Shown here: in pieces, positions 1-44,215 of the stretch
Numbering within the stretch: the stretch's first letter is position 1
How the letters are laid out: every line of letters starts with the position of its first letter
Assembly (NCBI GenBank): GCA_963693305.1
Contig: OY855903.1
Location: 23,814,755 to 23,878,754, forward strand
Source: Meandrina meandrites
Taxonomy: Eukaryota > Cnidaria > Anthozoa > Scleractinia > Meandrinidae
Direction of reading: 5' to 3'
Length of the DNA: 64,000 nt
Translations under genes and position numbers: made by a program
Notes under the pieces: model-generated
What the model saw: the letters and a program-made list of their open reading frames with translations, nothing else
Told to the model about the DNA's origin: nothing
The model's database searches: none

Positions 1-2337
1 AACCTCGTGAGTGCTGCATTTGTTTGAAATACATTTATTTTAATCACATACCAGGGATCACATACAATGTCATACAACACAAAAACATAGTTCAACGACT
101 TCTACTGTGTAAAGGGTCGGTAAGCAAGGACCAGCAGAAGCACCGTCGTACCGCTTATGGTGTTAAAATATAAAATGGCTTCCGTTAGAGTTATCACAGT
201 ACCTTTTAGGATATTGAGTTACAATATAAGAGACAGACAGGTCTCTTCTGGTTTCTCCAGAAGAACTAATCGAGATTCTGGTACTGGTACCTTTTAGGGG
301 TTCTTTCCAAAATTTTCGACGAGCATTCCCGTCATTTTTATAGGGGAGTCCCCCATGGGGGAGGGGTGGGGCTAAAACTTACCCTACAACACTTTGCAAT
401 CACATAATATGTTACAATTGTGAGATGGTATGGTAAAAATGCACTGTAATAGAGTTTTATCTATTGTTCTGGTTTTTAAGGTAATAATGGGAATGGCAGA
501 AGGACTGAAACTGAATAATATCAAAAAGGGTTCATTTGAGATGCGGGACAGGGTGGGGACTTAATAGAGGATTTTATGGTATACCATTAATTTTTTTTAT
601 TTATCTGGTTGCACGATTTCTCCTTTGTTACTTTCAGATTCAAAGAAATTGGTGAAATCATCTGCCTAGCTTACATTTACTTCAATTAGTTGTCAGCAAA
701 ATGGGATCTGTTGCGGCTTGGGCAAAATTCAATATTCCTGCATGGTCAGAAATTGTTAGCCAGATTAGCGTTGGTTTTCAGTAATTTTCTTAACTCTGAA
801 AGACCCCTATCTCACACATAAAATGGCAGTTGAAAGAATGAGGGAAATTCTCACTGCTGCTGCAAAACTCGCGTGCATTACCAGACAACACTGAACAACC
901 CCTCCTCTCTCTCACCTAGCCTCTTTGCGTTGGTCATGAGAACGCATAATTATTAATGAGCACTACCCCCCACTCTAACCCAAGAATATGCCCATAAGCT
1001 TAGGTGCCACTGCAGCTTGTACCATGTGTACTGGATTCCATCGTTTGTTTGTTTGTTTAAAGTGTTTTGATGTTCATTTGACATCTTTGGTTCCTTATTT
1101 GTGAAGTGAACATTCCAATAACATATCATGCAGTATTCTTATAAATTTATACAATTTTCTAAATTCCTTTCAAAAATCCTTCTTCTGATGGTAACACACC
1201 AAAAAGTCCTTTGGGTTCGTTTTTGAAATAATCTACTGCACTACGTTTATCCCCCATCTCATTTACGGAACAATTAACAAAACAGTAAAACTTGGTTATA
1301 GGCATTCTTTATTGCACAGATACAGCAACACATTAGTATTTTCTATGGACACTTCTACATACTCATTAATAAAGGACAATGTAAACTTAATGTGATGGCC
1401 AAGAAAAAACATGCACCACATTGTATTTCGATAGTATAAAGGAAGCTTGAATTAATTGTCAGATAAAATAAATTGTCACCCTTGTTGGAGTTATTGTTTT
1501 AACCTTAAAGGACTCAAGTCATTTTAGTTGTAATATTTTTAGTCAACTGCACAGCAATATTATACACTGGATTAATAATTCACAGCTCAAAAGGCACATT
1601 GCCGACATGACCAGTAAAACAGTCTTGTAGAAAATAAACTACTTCAAACAAACTGTTGCTCAGTTCTATACAAAGCTATTTGTCTCGGAATGGAGGGAAA
1701 TTTCAAAAAATAACAGTACATTTTGTAAAAATCTCTTATGATTTATTAACTAATAACCAATGACCATCGACACCAGCAGAGCCTCTTATGATGTACCATT
1801 TCTAGCTTCTTGATACTGTTTCACACAACGTAGAGTGCAACACGATAATAGGGAGCTGTTGTTTTAGATGGAAAAAAACGCTTATAGAAAATGCATGAAA
1901 CCAGTAAAGAGAATTTCAGCCACAATGTCAACATACAAATTCCCCTTACAGGTAGCCATACATTTGTTAACATATCAGTTGTGAGAATTTGTTTATTGAT
2001 CAAATTGATCAGAAGAAACTGCCATCTATGAGATTAATAATAATTATTACCAACCAAAACAACTAAGAAGCTAGTCATAAACACTAGGAGCATAGGAGGG
2101 TCTGCTGGCAGACATCAGGCAGCCATCCAACACTGCACCCTTCCTTACAGAAAATTTAACAGTTTTAAACCATTCCACATTATCACTGTTGTCAGACTTC
2201 CATTACAGTTGTACTATCAATCAAGATTTCTTGTCTCCTTGAAATTGTGTCAAGAGATTCAATTCAAAAGTTGTTGTTTTAAGATTGACGATGAAAATAA
2301 ATTGGACAGTTTATTCAGAGCCAGATATGGCCCTGCT
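1..2337. other. RAB2A 3' flank / probable 3' UTR, no gene seen
   Basis: AT-rich DNA without a recognisable coding exon on either strand; the only ORF of note is about 60 codons and matches nothing known to me. Part is probably long 3' UTR of RAB2A, as several minus-strand AATAAA hexamers occur. The left edge could equally hold the 3' end of another minus-strand transcript. Confidence 0.4.
1308..1313 (-). terminator. Candidate poly(A) signal for RAB2A
   Basis: The minus strand reads AATAAA here, about 1 kb downstream of the RAB2A stop codon, in AT-rich DNA with no ORF. Other AATAAA copies lie at 2309-2314 and near position 33, so the true 3' end is not determined. This is inference from a hexamer only. 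Confidence 0.3.
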
Positions 2338-8213
<5,876 letters not shown>

Positions 8214-11200
8214 TTTAACGATTGAATCTCGAGTTTTCTTTCTTTCTCTTCCACTGTTTATGATGTCATTCCTAACTTATTTATGAGAGGACCAAGGCAC
8301 ATGCGCATGACGTCACCTGGCATGGCCACGTAGCACCGTTCGCCTCAGGCCCTCAATGCAAGTGCTCCAAACAGGCCCTGTATGCTAGAGAGTTTTGGTG
8401 CAAAAAAGAAGAGACGATCCTCTCTGGGCAAAAACCATAGTAAAATTTCAAATAAGTTAACAAAAACAAAAGACCTTCTGAACCAAATCGTCAAAAAACA
8501 TTACCAAAGACATTAGACATTAACCACATCAATGATTTTCTCATAAGCACCTTCTGTTACAGTCATGGGTCGAATTCTCTAACTACAGAAAATTCGCGAT
8601 CGAATTCATAATCATTCTACAAGAAAATCCAACGATTTACACAAAAAGTTCAATAGGAAAAATTTGGGTGTGTACTCGACAAGAAATAAAGTAATTAATA
8701 TATGGAACGCTATTCCAAATGAAATAAAACGTCCTGTCTCAATAAATGTATTTAAAAGAAAGATCAAACAGTTTTTACTATCAAATTAATTGTGATTATT
8801 GAATTTGATATTAGCCCAAGGTTTCCAATCACACTTGTTGATTTTGAATAATGCAACGATTTCACTTCTCGCTAGCTAAATCCTGAGGCCAAATTGATTG
8901 AATATTTTGTAATTAAGGGGACTATCTAGTAAAAGCCTGTTAGTTAGTCTTCCTCCATTCTTTTATGTTTTCCTAAATTTATGTAACATGTAGTGACCAA
9001 AATGGAAATAAACTTCATTGGAAAAAATCACTTCTGGCTCTTCTTTAATACTGTCCAAGGTGCTGATACAAAAGACGGACACGGGGCAACTAAATTTCGT
9101 GTACTGTTTGTCCCGCCGGTAAAAGTTCTAAGTTATTTTATAGTTTCTGAAGAAATTGTTTCGTTGTGTCCTCGAACAAATGAAAGAGTTAATAAACTTG
9201 GAGCTAGCCTACAGCCTACAGCAAACAGGGAGTATAAGAATGTAACGATCATATATAGCATTCCGAAATATGGAAAAGAAATTCAATGAAAACGACTCAT
9301 TTCTCCTCTTGTTACTTGTATGTTGCTTGTGTTTCCGTGGCGTTTTGGGGCCGTTTTCAAAGCGATTCCAGCGAGCTTTTAACTGTTTCAGTGTTTCCTC
9401 TCCATATATCATTCTGGAGCGGTAAAAAGTGCAACTAAAACTCGGCTCCCAAGAAGCTTGGGATACCAGTGCTTAGAATGCTTAGAATGGAAAAGGGAAG
9501 AAAATCATATGATCATTCCGTTACTTCACCTTAGACAAATATAATAAAAATCTGCAATATCACAGCGAGGATGTGGAAGCATTCAGGGAAAACGCGAAAG
9601 TCCCTACGAAAAACTACATCGCCGGGCCATCGGCAGGATTTTGCTTGGGTGGGTGCGGGCACCGAAGCATAAGCGTCTAGGGGAGATCCGGGGGTATGTT
9701 TCCCCAGGAAATTTTAAAAAATCAAGTTGTTGAAGTCCACTTTTCCTGCATTCTGAGAGTTATTTTAGCCCGCGGACCTTTGCAGCGCGTGACGGGGTGC
9801 GGACGCACCCATCGCACCTCCCTGCCATACAGCCCTGCAGCGACATTTACAGCCACTGGTTAGGGGACATTGGTCCCGAGAAAAATACGACATTGCGACA
9901 CGGCTACCCTCCATTGAAGGCTCCATTGCTCGCTGCAACGAAAACGTTGCGAGACGGGATGAGGAAAAAAATTGACCTCCAGAAGCTTTATTTGCATGAC
10001 CATAAATACATATAGCATTGCAAAAGCGTAAAACTTAACTAAAACAAGACTGATAATAATCGTAATCATGTGACAATGAAAGTTTGATTTGATAGATTAA
10101 ACGTAAATCCAAGCATGTCAAAATGAACTTGGCCAGTTGAATATTAACAAAATAATTTGCAGAATTCATTGATTCGATTTGATATTCAGTAGGTGATACT
10201 CTATTTCCTGTAAAATTCGTCCCTTAAAGTTGAGAATTTAGTGCAGTGGAAAAGTAAGTGAAATTCATCTTCAATTTGATCACGGATCCACAATACAAGT
10301 AGGATTTCAATCCTACTAGTAGTTTTAATCATTAGTTTGTGATTACCTATTCTAAATTTCGGCTAATTCTTCCCTTTTGTTTAACTTGCTTGTAAGTTGT
10401 TAATGAAAAAGCTGACTAAACTTTCAGATATTTCACACTAATTCCCTTGTTTTCTTTTGTTTAGTTTTGACTATTACGCACGAATTGTCAGATGTTGTTT
10501 CACGGGTTAAATGAAACCACTCTAACAAGAAGGCGTATTATCAGGGTTATAGAATTCTTTTTTTTAGATTAGATTTACATAGTGTTAGCATCATTTGAGA
10601 AAGAAGGGTCAAAATCAGGCAAATGAGAGTAATTTTACTAAACCCGTAAAACAGTTACTACACTGTAAGATACTATTGGGCAGTGATTAGACACCAATTC
10701 CCTTGTTTTCTTTTGTTCAGTTTCGACTATTACGCACTAATTGTTAGAAATTGTTTCACGGGTTAAATAAAATCTCTATAAAATTCAGACATCCTCACAA
10801 CATTAGACTAGAAACTACTTTTACAGGTGTGATGAAGATCTGAAGGGAAAGATTTGTTTAAGAATAGTCATTTTCCTCAGTACTTTAAAGATATGAAGTG
10901 TAATTTATAGCTACATGTATAATAAGAGAAAATCTACCAAGTTGAGCTCTACAAGCTACATTCAATGCCTTATGGTTACTTCTAAATGACGTTTACAGAG
11001 CTGGAGATTCGCTTTTTCAATGTGTGAAATGTGCAAGGCATGAAATCAGGTCCAAAAGTACCTCAATCGACTTCCAAAATGGTCCACGCTAAAATGACAG
11101 GACAATAAATGCTATTCAGGTTATTCCCGACCCAGGCTAGCCACAATAACGGTAATGTTCACAGTATACTTAAAAAAAAAATCCAGACCTGAGAATAATT

Positions 11201-11400
11201 CTTCATATTACGGTACAAATGCAGTCCACTGATTTGGCTAGTCCTATGGACTGGAGGTTTAGCGTTTTGTTTCATTTTGGATCAGGGAGTGTGGAACACG
11301 AGGCACTTTTCTCTCAATTTTTGTCTCAAAAATTGCATAATTGTGCTTCGCGCTCAACCGGAATTTTCGCGAAGCAAGTTTTGCTAGAGTGAGCTTCTCA
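8214..11400. other. Intergenic region upstream of RAB2A
   Basis: Besides the LINE tail at 8500-8789, no coding exon is recognisable. A 98-codon plus-strand ORF at 8993-9289 and others at 9797-10069 resemble nothing I know. Around 9620-9720 the stretch with gatccgggggtatg and ccaggaaattttaaaa resembles the inside of the element at 59247-59614, so it is a likely dispersed-repeat remnant. A pair of similar stretches around 10435-10515 and 10690-10770 (attcccttgttttcttttgt ... cacgggttaaat) is an imperfect local duplication. The first 150 bp upstream of 8213 would hold the RAB2A promoter, but no core element is clear. Confidence 0.4.
8500..8789 (+). pseudogene. 3' tail of a non-LTR retrotransposon (LINE) reverse transcriptase
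   Basis: One frame (about 8596-8789) reads STRKSNDLHKKF, then VYSTRNKVINIWNAIPNEIK, then SINVFKRKIKQFLLSN and a stop. This is the characteristic C-terminal tail of LINE reverse transcriptases (N-x-S-L/I-P-x-x-I-K ... F-K-x-x-L-K). Upstream the frame is broken by stops, although a related stretch (INHINDFLISTF) appears in another frame near 8520-8560, so the copy is 5'-truncated and decayed. It lies about 0.3 kb upstream of the RAB2A start, on the opposite strand. Confidence 0.6.
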
Positions 11401-11407
11401 CTCCCCT

Positions 11408-11558
11408 TTCTTCGCCTGTCATCACAATATGGATTACTCAGATCTATCTTTTGCTTGCTTCCAGCAGCATCAGACCCTCCAAGGAGGAGAGAGAAGACGA
11501 GAACTGTTGCGCAGAGAAGCACCAGCATTTTCCAGCTCCACGACTCGTCTTTTTGCAA
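11408..11558 (-). CDS. Candidate first exon of a small secreted protein
   Basis: A minus-strand ORF starts MQKDESWSWKM and continues with a strongly hydrophobic core MLVLLCATVLVFSLLLGG followed by SDAAGS, a good eukaryotic signal peptide with a plausible cleavage site. A short hydrophilic stretch ending in CDDRRRKG follows. The sequence gggga|gtgagaag at 11408 would be a good splice donor in phase 1, so the exon probably stops there rather than running to the ORF end at 11259. No partner exon could be assigned downstream, so the mature protein is unknown. It could be a chance ORF; an opposite-strand ORF overlaps it. No homologue is recognised. Confidence 0.35.
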
Positions 11559-11919
11559 ACGTAACTACATGTAATGCAAACAGGTCTAGTGGCTGTTGTA
11601 AAACCAACCGAATAACTTCTCGCTTAATGGCACTTTTTGATCCTGAGGGTGAGTACGATTTATTTTGATTTTTCTTCCTGGTGAAGACAAACAAACAAAC
11701 AAACAAACAAACAAGAGAAACGGCAAATTGTTTTTGCAGTGGACAGTAATACTTCTTCGCTTCCTAAAGCAACTTCGAAATAGCCCGCACTCTGCTCACC
11801 AATTTTTTTTCTTTTTGCGCGAGGATTGTTATGGAGGATATCCCCAAAATAACAAAACAAAAAACAACAACAACAAACCTTCAGTGAAGACTCGTTAAGA
11901 GACACCAGAGCAGCAGAGA

Positions 11920-11925
11920 TTTATT
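11920..11925 (-). terminator. Candidate poly(A) signal for the CHD-type gene
   Basis: AATAAA on the minus strand about 1.67 kb beyond the CHD stop codon. The DNA from 11.93 to 13.59 kb is AT-rich, ORF-poor and free of recognisable repeats, as expected of a 3' UTR. This is inference; other hexamers exist. Confidence 0.3.
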
Positions 11926-13589
11926 AAAAATATTTGTAAAAATTTTCATTCAAATTAATAAATACAGTCCATTAAATACAGACAAGTTTATATCAAAATT
12001 AACTCAGTCAATTCGAGATTCATTTCATGTGACTAGAATAAATACACAGTCTTGGCTAAGAATGGCCTCAAAGTGTTCTGCTCCCAAACACATTCCCCCC
12101 AAAATTTATCTTCTTCCACACTGGTGTAGGCCAAAACGAGACGATATAAGTTTGCAAATCTGGGCCTCCTTCACATTTCCCCATTGGTAAGCCATAATTT
12201 GATCTCCAAGCTAAATGATGTTATAAATGATACTATCAAACGTCCTATGATACAATTTAATAGTCTTCAAATTGAACAAGCCAGTCTCACACAGACTCCC
12301 AATGAACGTTTCTTTCTCTCTAACATACCTACGAGTTGGGGAAGCATAAAGAAAACCGCATAAACTCTTGACAGCTGTGTATACAAAGTACATTATTACG
12401 AAGGATGACCAACAAAATTGTCAAGTCCTAAAGTACAGTAAAGCTTTTAACAACACAGCCTGATACACTAAAGGAAGCACACCCCTTATTATATTTAATT
12501 ACTGTAATTATTTTAGACAGTGACACCCAAAGGAAAAGAAAAACACGGAAAAATGACCGACTATGCATTATTCCAGCGAAAAAAAAGTTAACTTGATATT
12601 TACTAGATTTGTAAGATAGAGGTACAAGTATATTGATTGATACAGCTTCGAGGAGATTCGTAATTATAATAAATAAGTTTCTGTCCTCATTGATAGCTTG
12701 ATTAAATTGAATTGAATTTCAGAGTTTCCCGGGGGCAGACTTGTCGATAAAAAGTACAAAAAGGTTTTCTAGAAGTTGTGCAAATATTCTGATCACAAAA
12801 TAAATAGCAGGTCTGCCACAATATATTAATTTTTGCACCATAGCAGATTCTAAGTGTTTTCAATTATTTTTTTCTTTCACTGTAGACGAGGAGACCAATA
12901 TACTGATGTCCGGTTTTATAGGAACAAAGGACTGCCATTTATAAAAATTCTTGTCTTAGTCAATTCAATGTACAATGCCCGAAGGCGTAGCAAGTTTGTA
13001 TATTATATATTTATATAAATCATGCATATGTATATAAGAATAAGTATATGGATTAGAAAGCTCTCTCTTAACCAAGAATCGAAAACAAAAAACAAGAAAA
13101 AAAAAAAGCGAATGCATTGAAGAGGAAAGTATTTTTTGCAATTATTGCATCAGTGTGGGTCTCCGAAAAAAATTGGAAGCCGTTTCAGTTTTAGATTCAG
13201 AATTCAACAATTGTCGACTTGCCACTGTCGATTTAGCAATGAATGCAAACAAAGTTCTTGGTTTGTGGTCCAATTATCTAATAGCAAAGGATAGTCACGT
13301 ACAATAATTGCGCGTATAAAGCTCCAAAAACAGCCGATGCTTAGCGACAAACCAAATCTATAGCCTTAGCTGTCAAAGAAAGCTTCGTTTACCGCCCGCT
13401 AGTAACTACATATACTGACACTACAATAAGGATATAAATGCATTTCCCTTTACTACCGCTAGTATTTGAAGCAAATTAAAGAAATAGCTAGTCAATATTA
13501 AGGTTAGAGTTTTCATTCTCTTGTCTAACCATTGGCTTAGCCTTGGAATATGTTAAAACGCTGGAAAGAACTACTCAAGTTCTTGCCTC
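11926..13589 (-). other. Probable 3' UTR of the CHD-type gene
   Basis: It follows directly after the stop codon at 13590-13592 on the minus strand. No ORF over 60 codons resembles a protein, and no transposon ends are visible. The extent is inferred from the hexamer at 11920. Confidence 0.4.
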
Positions 13590-39087
<25,498 letters not shown>

Positions 39088-39264
39088 GATGGGTCATCGG
39101 AGATGGAGCCAGAAGCGCTCTCCGATTTTACGCCGTAAGTCGTAAAATGTCCATCTTTATGTCCTTTCAGTGATCGTTTCGACACAACCTCCTTGAAGGG
39201 CCATGGAAGCGAAGGCGGATTGTTAAACCTGGCTACTCTATTCGCCGCCGTCAATGAAGCCGTT
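39088..39264 (-). other. 5' UTR part of CHD exon 1 with upstream acceptor
   Basis: The minus strand shows ctctttttcag followed by AACGG at 39264/39265, a good acceptor. The coding exon therefore probably begins at 39264 and an untranslated first exon lies further upstream. Short out-of-frame ATGs are present in the leader. Confidence 0.45.
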
Positions 39265-40845
39265 CTGAAAAAGAGAAAAGGTCACGGAAGATGAACTAAG
39301 TTAAAGACCAACAACTCTAATCCTACTACCAAAACTGTAGAAGAAAGTCAATTAATGGTAATATGATATGTAAACAGGAGAAAAGCAAAACGACGAAAAA
39401 CGGACAAACTACACCTCCACCACCAAAACGCGTAAGTACGAATGAATGAGATGCGAACAAGGGCTTTGCGTAACACGACATCGCCGTACATTACATTGCA
39501 TGGCCCACTATCCTACGGAATGCTTACTAGTTTGGAAATATTTTTATTTTAAACTACCAGAACCCTTCGAAGAAACCGTTCAGCGCTGTTGTAAAGCAAC
39601 GCAGTCGTTAAAAGAAAGGCCACTTTCTTTTAAAGAACTTGAAATTGGAAGTTAAGTACGTTCGCGTAGAAATACGGGCACGAAGCCGGTTCAGGCATCA
39701 CTACAAACCCGATAAAAAAATTCCCCCTGTCAAAACCTATTATTATCTTTACAGTTTTCGCTTACTACGAGATTCAATTACTTTGACAACCTCCAGTCGA
39801 GAGTAAGAACCACGAAGCAAGAAAATATTCATACAAGTGAAGCGAGCAAGGAAAAAACAAAAGCTTTCATGCCAAGTCAGGCCAGGTGGAGGAAAGTTGT
39901 CCACAATAACAATGTAAAATTCGTGTTCACTATAGTTGATTCATATGTGCAAATTGATGTCTGTCCTCGATAACCTAAACAGTTTGGACCAAGAAGTCTC
40001 CAAAAATCCTCAGAAGTTGAGTACCCTTAAACAACATTTAAGTGTGCAAACGCCAAGTGGTAACGTCCATGCTTGTTTGCAACGTCAAGGGAACAAAAGC
40101 GAAATGTGGGAAACACGAAGGATATTTTGGCTGCCCTTCACGAGCGCTCCAAGTGAAGTAATTGATGTCATACAGGGTCAACAACGTGATTAAAACATGG
40201 TCAAACACAAAAACACAAAACGAACTTACACAAACTGCAGTCTACACAGCTCAAGGAGTAGAAAAATCCCGACAAAAAATTCCTCTTCGATGAATAAGCG
40301 AAAGGTTTTGAGATGGACTCGAACACGAATATCATGCTTTCACTGGCCACCACGTTACTACCTGCTAACAGCCAATCAGAGGACAGCTTTCTTGCCAAGT
40401 TCCCGGATGGACGGGGGGTAGCATACATTAGCGGGGTCACCCGGAGGGCAAGTTTGACAAAGAAACACATTTCCTTCGAACTTTGAAAACCATCCACAAA
40501 CTTCGTTAGTTAACGGAGTAATTAGGATTATTTGTCTAGGTCTGATGGTTCTCCGGATCATTGTAAGTCTCTGGCGAGGGGGAAACACGATTTGAATACA
40601 CGGAACAATATTAGCATATAAAGCCATTCAAATGCATCATCTTTCTGATGTTATTGTGTGACAAGGACAATGATTCATTCTTCCTTTGAAGAAAAAAAAA
40701 GAAACACTTTTTTCAGTTAAATAACGCTGTTTTGAAAACGTTAAGTCCCAAGAGCAGTCGTGAAAATGTCCGACTTTCATCCTCGGAGACATTCAGTTAC
40801 GATAACATAACGCATCAAACCGCAGAAATTATCAGAGGCCCTCTA

Positions 40846-40910
40846 GCCTGAATTTCAGACATCTTGTTCGCTTTATATAAAGGGGAGACGTCTGAAATTC
40901 AAGCTAGAAA
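40846..40910. repeat. Hairpin with AGCCTGAATTTCAGAC arms
   Basis: agcctgaatttcagac and gtctgaaattcaagct are inverted repeats 30 bp apart. A minimal MITE or solo foldback end; target duplication not clear. Confidence 0.5.
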
Positions 40911-42982
40911 CCCTCCAGCTAAAATAATGCGATCAACCGCTACAAAAGTGACGAAGTTCTTTTGAGGAATTTCTAGAAACAAAAACATTAATTACTTTAG
41001 GGCTATTTTCGATATTGGAAATTCTAAGTCTTAGAATTTTGTCGTGTTTGTTTGCATTTTTTTTAACACTGTGCAATTCAAGAGCTTTTTTTAAAAAAAT
41101 AAAATCCTTTTGCGTGGCTTATGGCAAATCAGTTTCCCGTAAGTGCCTTCTTAAGTTTTAAACCGAAGCTCAGAAGCTGGAGAGAAGCTGATCGAGCGGT
41201 CGTGATTTGCCAAAACTAGGGCGGTGTTTGGAGGCGGGTATGAAACAAAGAGTCCCAAAACACGACCAATCTTAAATTAAACGCCTCATCTCACAAAATA
41301 CACCCTACTTGCGTTCAACATGGTGATTGTGCCCTAGAAAAAGGCGGCAGAACCGGCTACCCCACCCTAGCGTTAAACCCGCGTCTCCCCTCCTGCGAAC
41401 GAATGCAGTTGACAGTTTAAAATGTTTTGTAAACATGTCAATAGAACAAAGGACATTTGACAAGAGTTTCTGAACTGACGGTCGAAAAGAATTGCGAGAT
41501 CTTTATTCTCTACGTTTATGTATTACGCATATGGCATTTTATTCTATAACTCCGACATTTCTTAGTGCGATCTGACTGCCGGATGGTGTAGGCTGTAAAA
41601 CAGTATTTGGTCCTGTAGTCTTTAGTTGTGCTTTTTTCTATCCTTTTGATAATATCAGGATAAAAGCTCAATTGTTTACAAAGAAATTACCCCAAAAAGG
41701 AAAAAAAACAATTAAGGGTTTTTGCGCGTTCCACGAAATAAAAAATTGAGCTTCGAACACGCTATTTTTTAAACGTAATTTTTCGGAACTCATTGGGATA
41801 CCATTTTGTCACGTCTTGCGCGCCGAGTTAATGACAAAGCTGTCTTGAACAAAGGAGAACCCAATAACATTCGCTAGAACCGAAAATTCACTTAGCTTTT
41901 CGTAACGGCCTGCCAATCAAAAATGGAACTTTAATAGAAGCATTTTCTTGTTTTCCCGGTTCTATCCTGTTACTTAGCGTGTAAGATATTGTTCAATGCG
42001 CTTCGTCGATTGGTTAATTGACAGATCCACCTGCCGAAACCTGTATATTTGCCGTGAATTTCTGCTGTTTACATGCATTCATTACGCGCCAGTTCGAACA
42101 CGTGTTTCGAACAAATCAAATTGCACCAGAAAATCATTACGCGGGAGCATAAAGTTGTGGACAAGATACTTTTCCGTAAAACTCTCAGAAATCTTCAGGA
42201 GAAATGAGCGATCTTAAATCAAAAAGCCGTCCGATTGATTTAATCGGCTTTATTTAAAACAAGACCCGAAAACAAACAAAAACTAGAAGAGATTTGACTC
42301 GCTTTACAAGTTTACAATGTTCCTCGAATATCTAACACAGTTTCCACCCACATAACAAAGTATTTTTGAACACCATTTTTCCGTTGTGATTAAGAGGAAA
42401 CGAACATTTTTAGGCTTTTTCTTCGCCGACAAATTATTTGCGAAATATAGTACAGACCTTATTGCGCTAAAGAGGAGATCTCTATGAACTTACATTTGAT
42501 TCCATAACTGAAAATTACTGATATGTTCTGGTGTGTTTTCCAATGCATAGCTTTTTAACATGAATAATTTCTTGATTTGTTCTCACTAAAGTTGAACTAA
42601 GAAAGCTAGGACTTAAAAACCCCGCTATATCTAACAGATTTAATTCACGATCTGGAAAGCTTTCAAGGTGGCTTGTCACTTGAATTGTACAATTCAGCTT
42701 CGTTTGTACATAAACGACAACCGCTAAGCTTACCTTTTCAACCCACGCAAAAAATATGTTGACGGGAGCCGAGTGTTGGTCAAAAAGGCCACTATTGCAG
42801 CCTCAAGTTCTTGAAAAAGCGCCTGAAATGTAATGATTTTAGTGATATGTTCAACAGCAACGTGCTTTCGCGGGTACTAATGCCTGACGGACGGACGTAC
42901 GATATTTCCATCAGATCGACAATGGTATGCCTGTGGCATAGTTACTTTTATGCCAATACGTCACACTTCAACAGATGTGTAC

Positions 42983-43620
42983 TAGCTATGCAACGCTCTC
43001 GAGTGGTATACTTAACAATTATTCCACGAGCGCAAGTTGGATAACCAGTTAAAACTCAGGAATTGCAATATACCATTGTTAGTTTTTAATAATATGGAAT
43101 ATCCCAGGAGTCACCTCGTATTTTCTCAATATACACACGAGCCTTTAGGTGAGTGTGTACACCAAGTAAATGGAAGTGACAAGGGGACACCCATGGTATA
43201 CCACGAGAACGTGTTGCACAACTATTGAGGCCCTATTAGGGAAGGGGGCGCGCGGGGGTGGGGGGGGGGGGGGGTCTGAGTATCCCGTATCTCATTAATT
43301 TTTGGCCTAAATATCCCGCATCACCGTTAATTCCGGCGGTTTGTATCTCCAACGTTTATGTTTGATATCCCCGAATCTCTTGTTTAAAAATCTCGTATCC
43401 CATTAATTTTTCTCCCAAATATCCCTTATCCCTATCTATTTTTTACCCAGATATCCCGTGTCCCTGAAACCCCTAATAGGGCCTCACTACTTTATACCAT
43501 GCCATAGAAAATCGTCGGGAATAAGATCGCAGCGCACTATGGGAAGGTTGGGTTTAATACCGTCGAATATTCAACGGTTTTCCTGTAATTTGATTACTGA
43601 GCTGTATTTTCCATGGCATG
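42983..43620. mobile_element. Double-hairpin MITE, second copy, interrupted by another transposon
   Basis: Reverse-oriented relative of 24748-25056: hairpin B' from 42983 (tagctatgcaacgc) to about 43226, then hairpin A' from about 43492 (tttataccatgccatagaaaat) to 43620 (tgtattttccatggcatg). The two halves are separated by the GAGGCCCTATTAGGG element. About 75 bp of foreign-looking sequence after tggtatact (around 43011-43089) suggests an additional internal change. Confidence 0.65.
43227..43485. mobile_element. 259-bp element with perfect 15-bp TIRs, nested in a MITE
   Basis: Ends GAGGCCCTATTAGGG (43227-43241) and CCCTAATAGGGCCTC (43471-43485) are perfectly inverted. Flanks actatt and actact are a 5/6 match, a likely target duplication. 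The inside has a poly-G run and a repeated tatcccgtatc/atatcccg motif. No ORF. Confidence 0.75.
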
Positions 43621-44163
43621 TACTCTCCGTTTAGTTAACTTTTCCTCTTTCGCGAATTACCTTCTCGTTACAATAGGATCGGTTTTAAAACATTAGCAAA
43701 GGAGCCGGCTACTTTTGGACAAGCACGCATCGTCAAAAGATCTAGAGAGCTCCTTCCATTTTATAATTTTATGCTCCACTCGGCACACGCACTCGTCCCT
43801 AGTTCCAATTCCCGCTCCCGACTTGGAGTGTCAATGGAGGGAAAATAACCACAAACCTCTCCCGCTATTCAATAGAGGTATTGCATGGCCTCAAAGAGAA
43901 ACGAAATTTCTCTTCGAGTGTTGAAAATATTTTTCAATACGAGAAGAGAAAATTCGTATCTCCAAGCGACCATGCAACTTTCTTTTTATTATATAACATT
44001 TAGTGTTTTTTTGGAGTGGTAGCAATAATCGATAAAACGCCATCACGAAACGCTGTAACTGAGCTGCACAGTGCGATTTGACCAAAAGCTAAAGAAAACT
44101 ACTGAGATCTAAATAAATGGGGCAACAAAACATACGGACACAACAACATTGCCCCGAACTATG

Positions 44164-44215
44164 TAGCCTGCGAACGCAGACGTATTTCCGGCTGTCGCTT
44201 GTCTTCGCAGGCTAC
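44164..44215. mobile_element. 52-bp micro-foldback with perfect 8-bp target duplication
   Basis: The element starts tagcctgcgaa and ends ttcgcaggctac. Both flanks read GAACTATG (44156-44163 and 44216-44223). It is essentially two inverted ends and a 30-bp middle. The terminal motif TAGCCTGCG is shared with 53289-54865. Confidence 0.75.
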
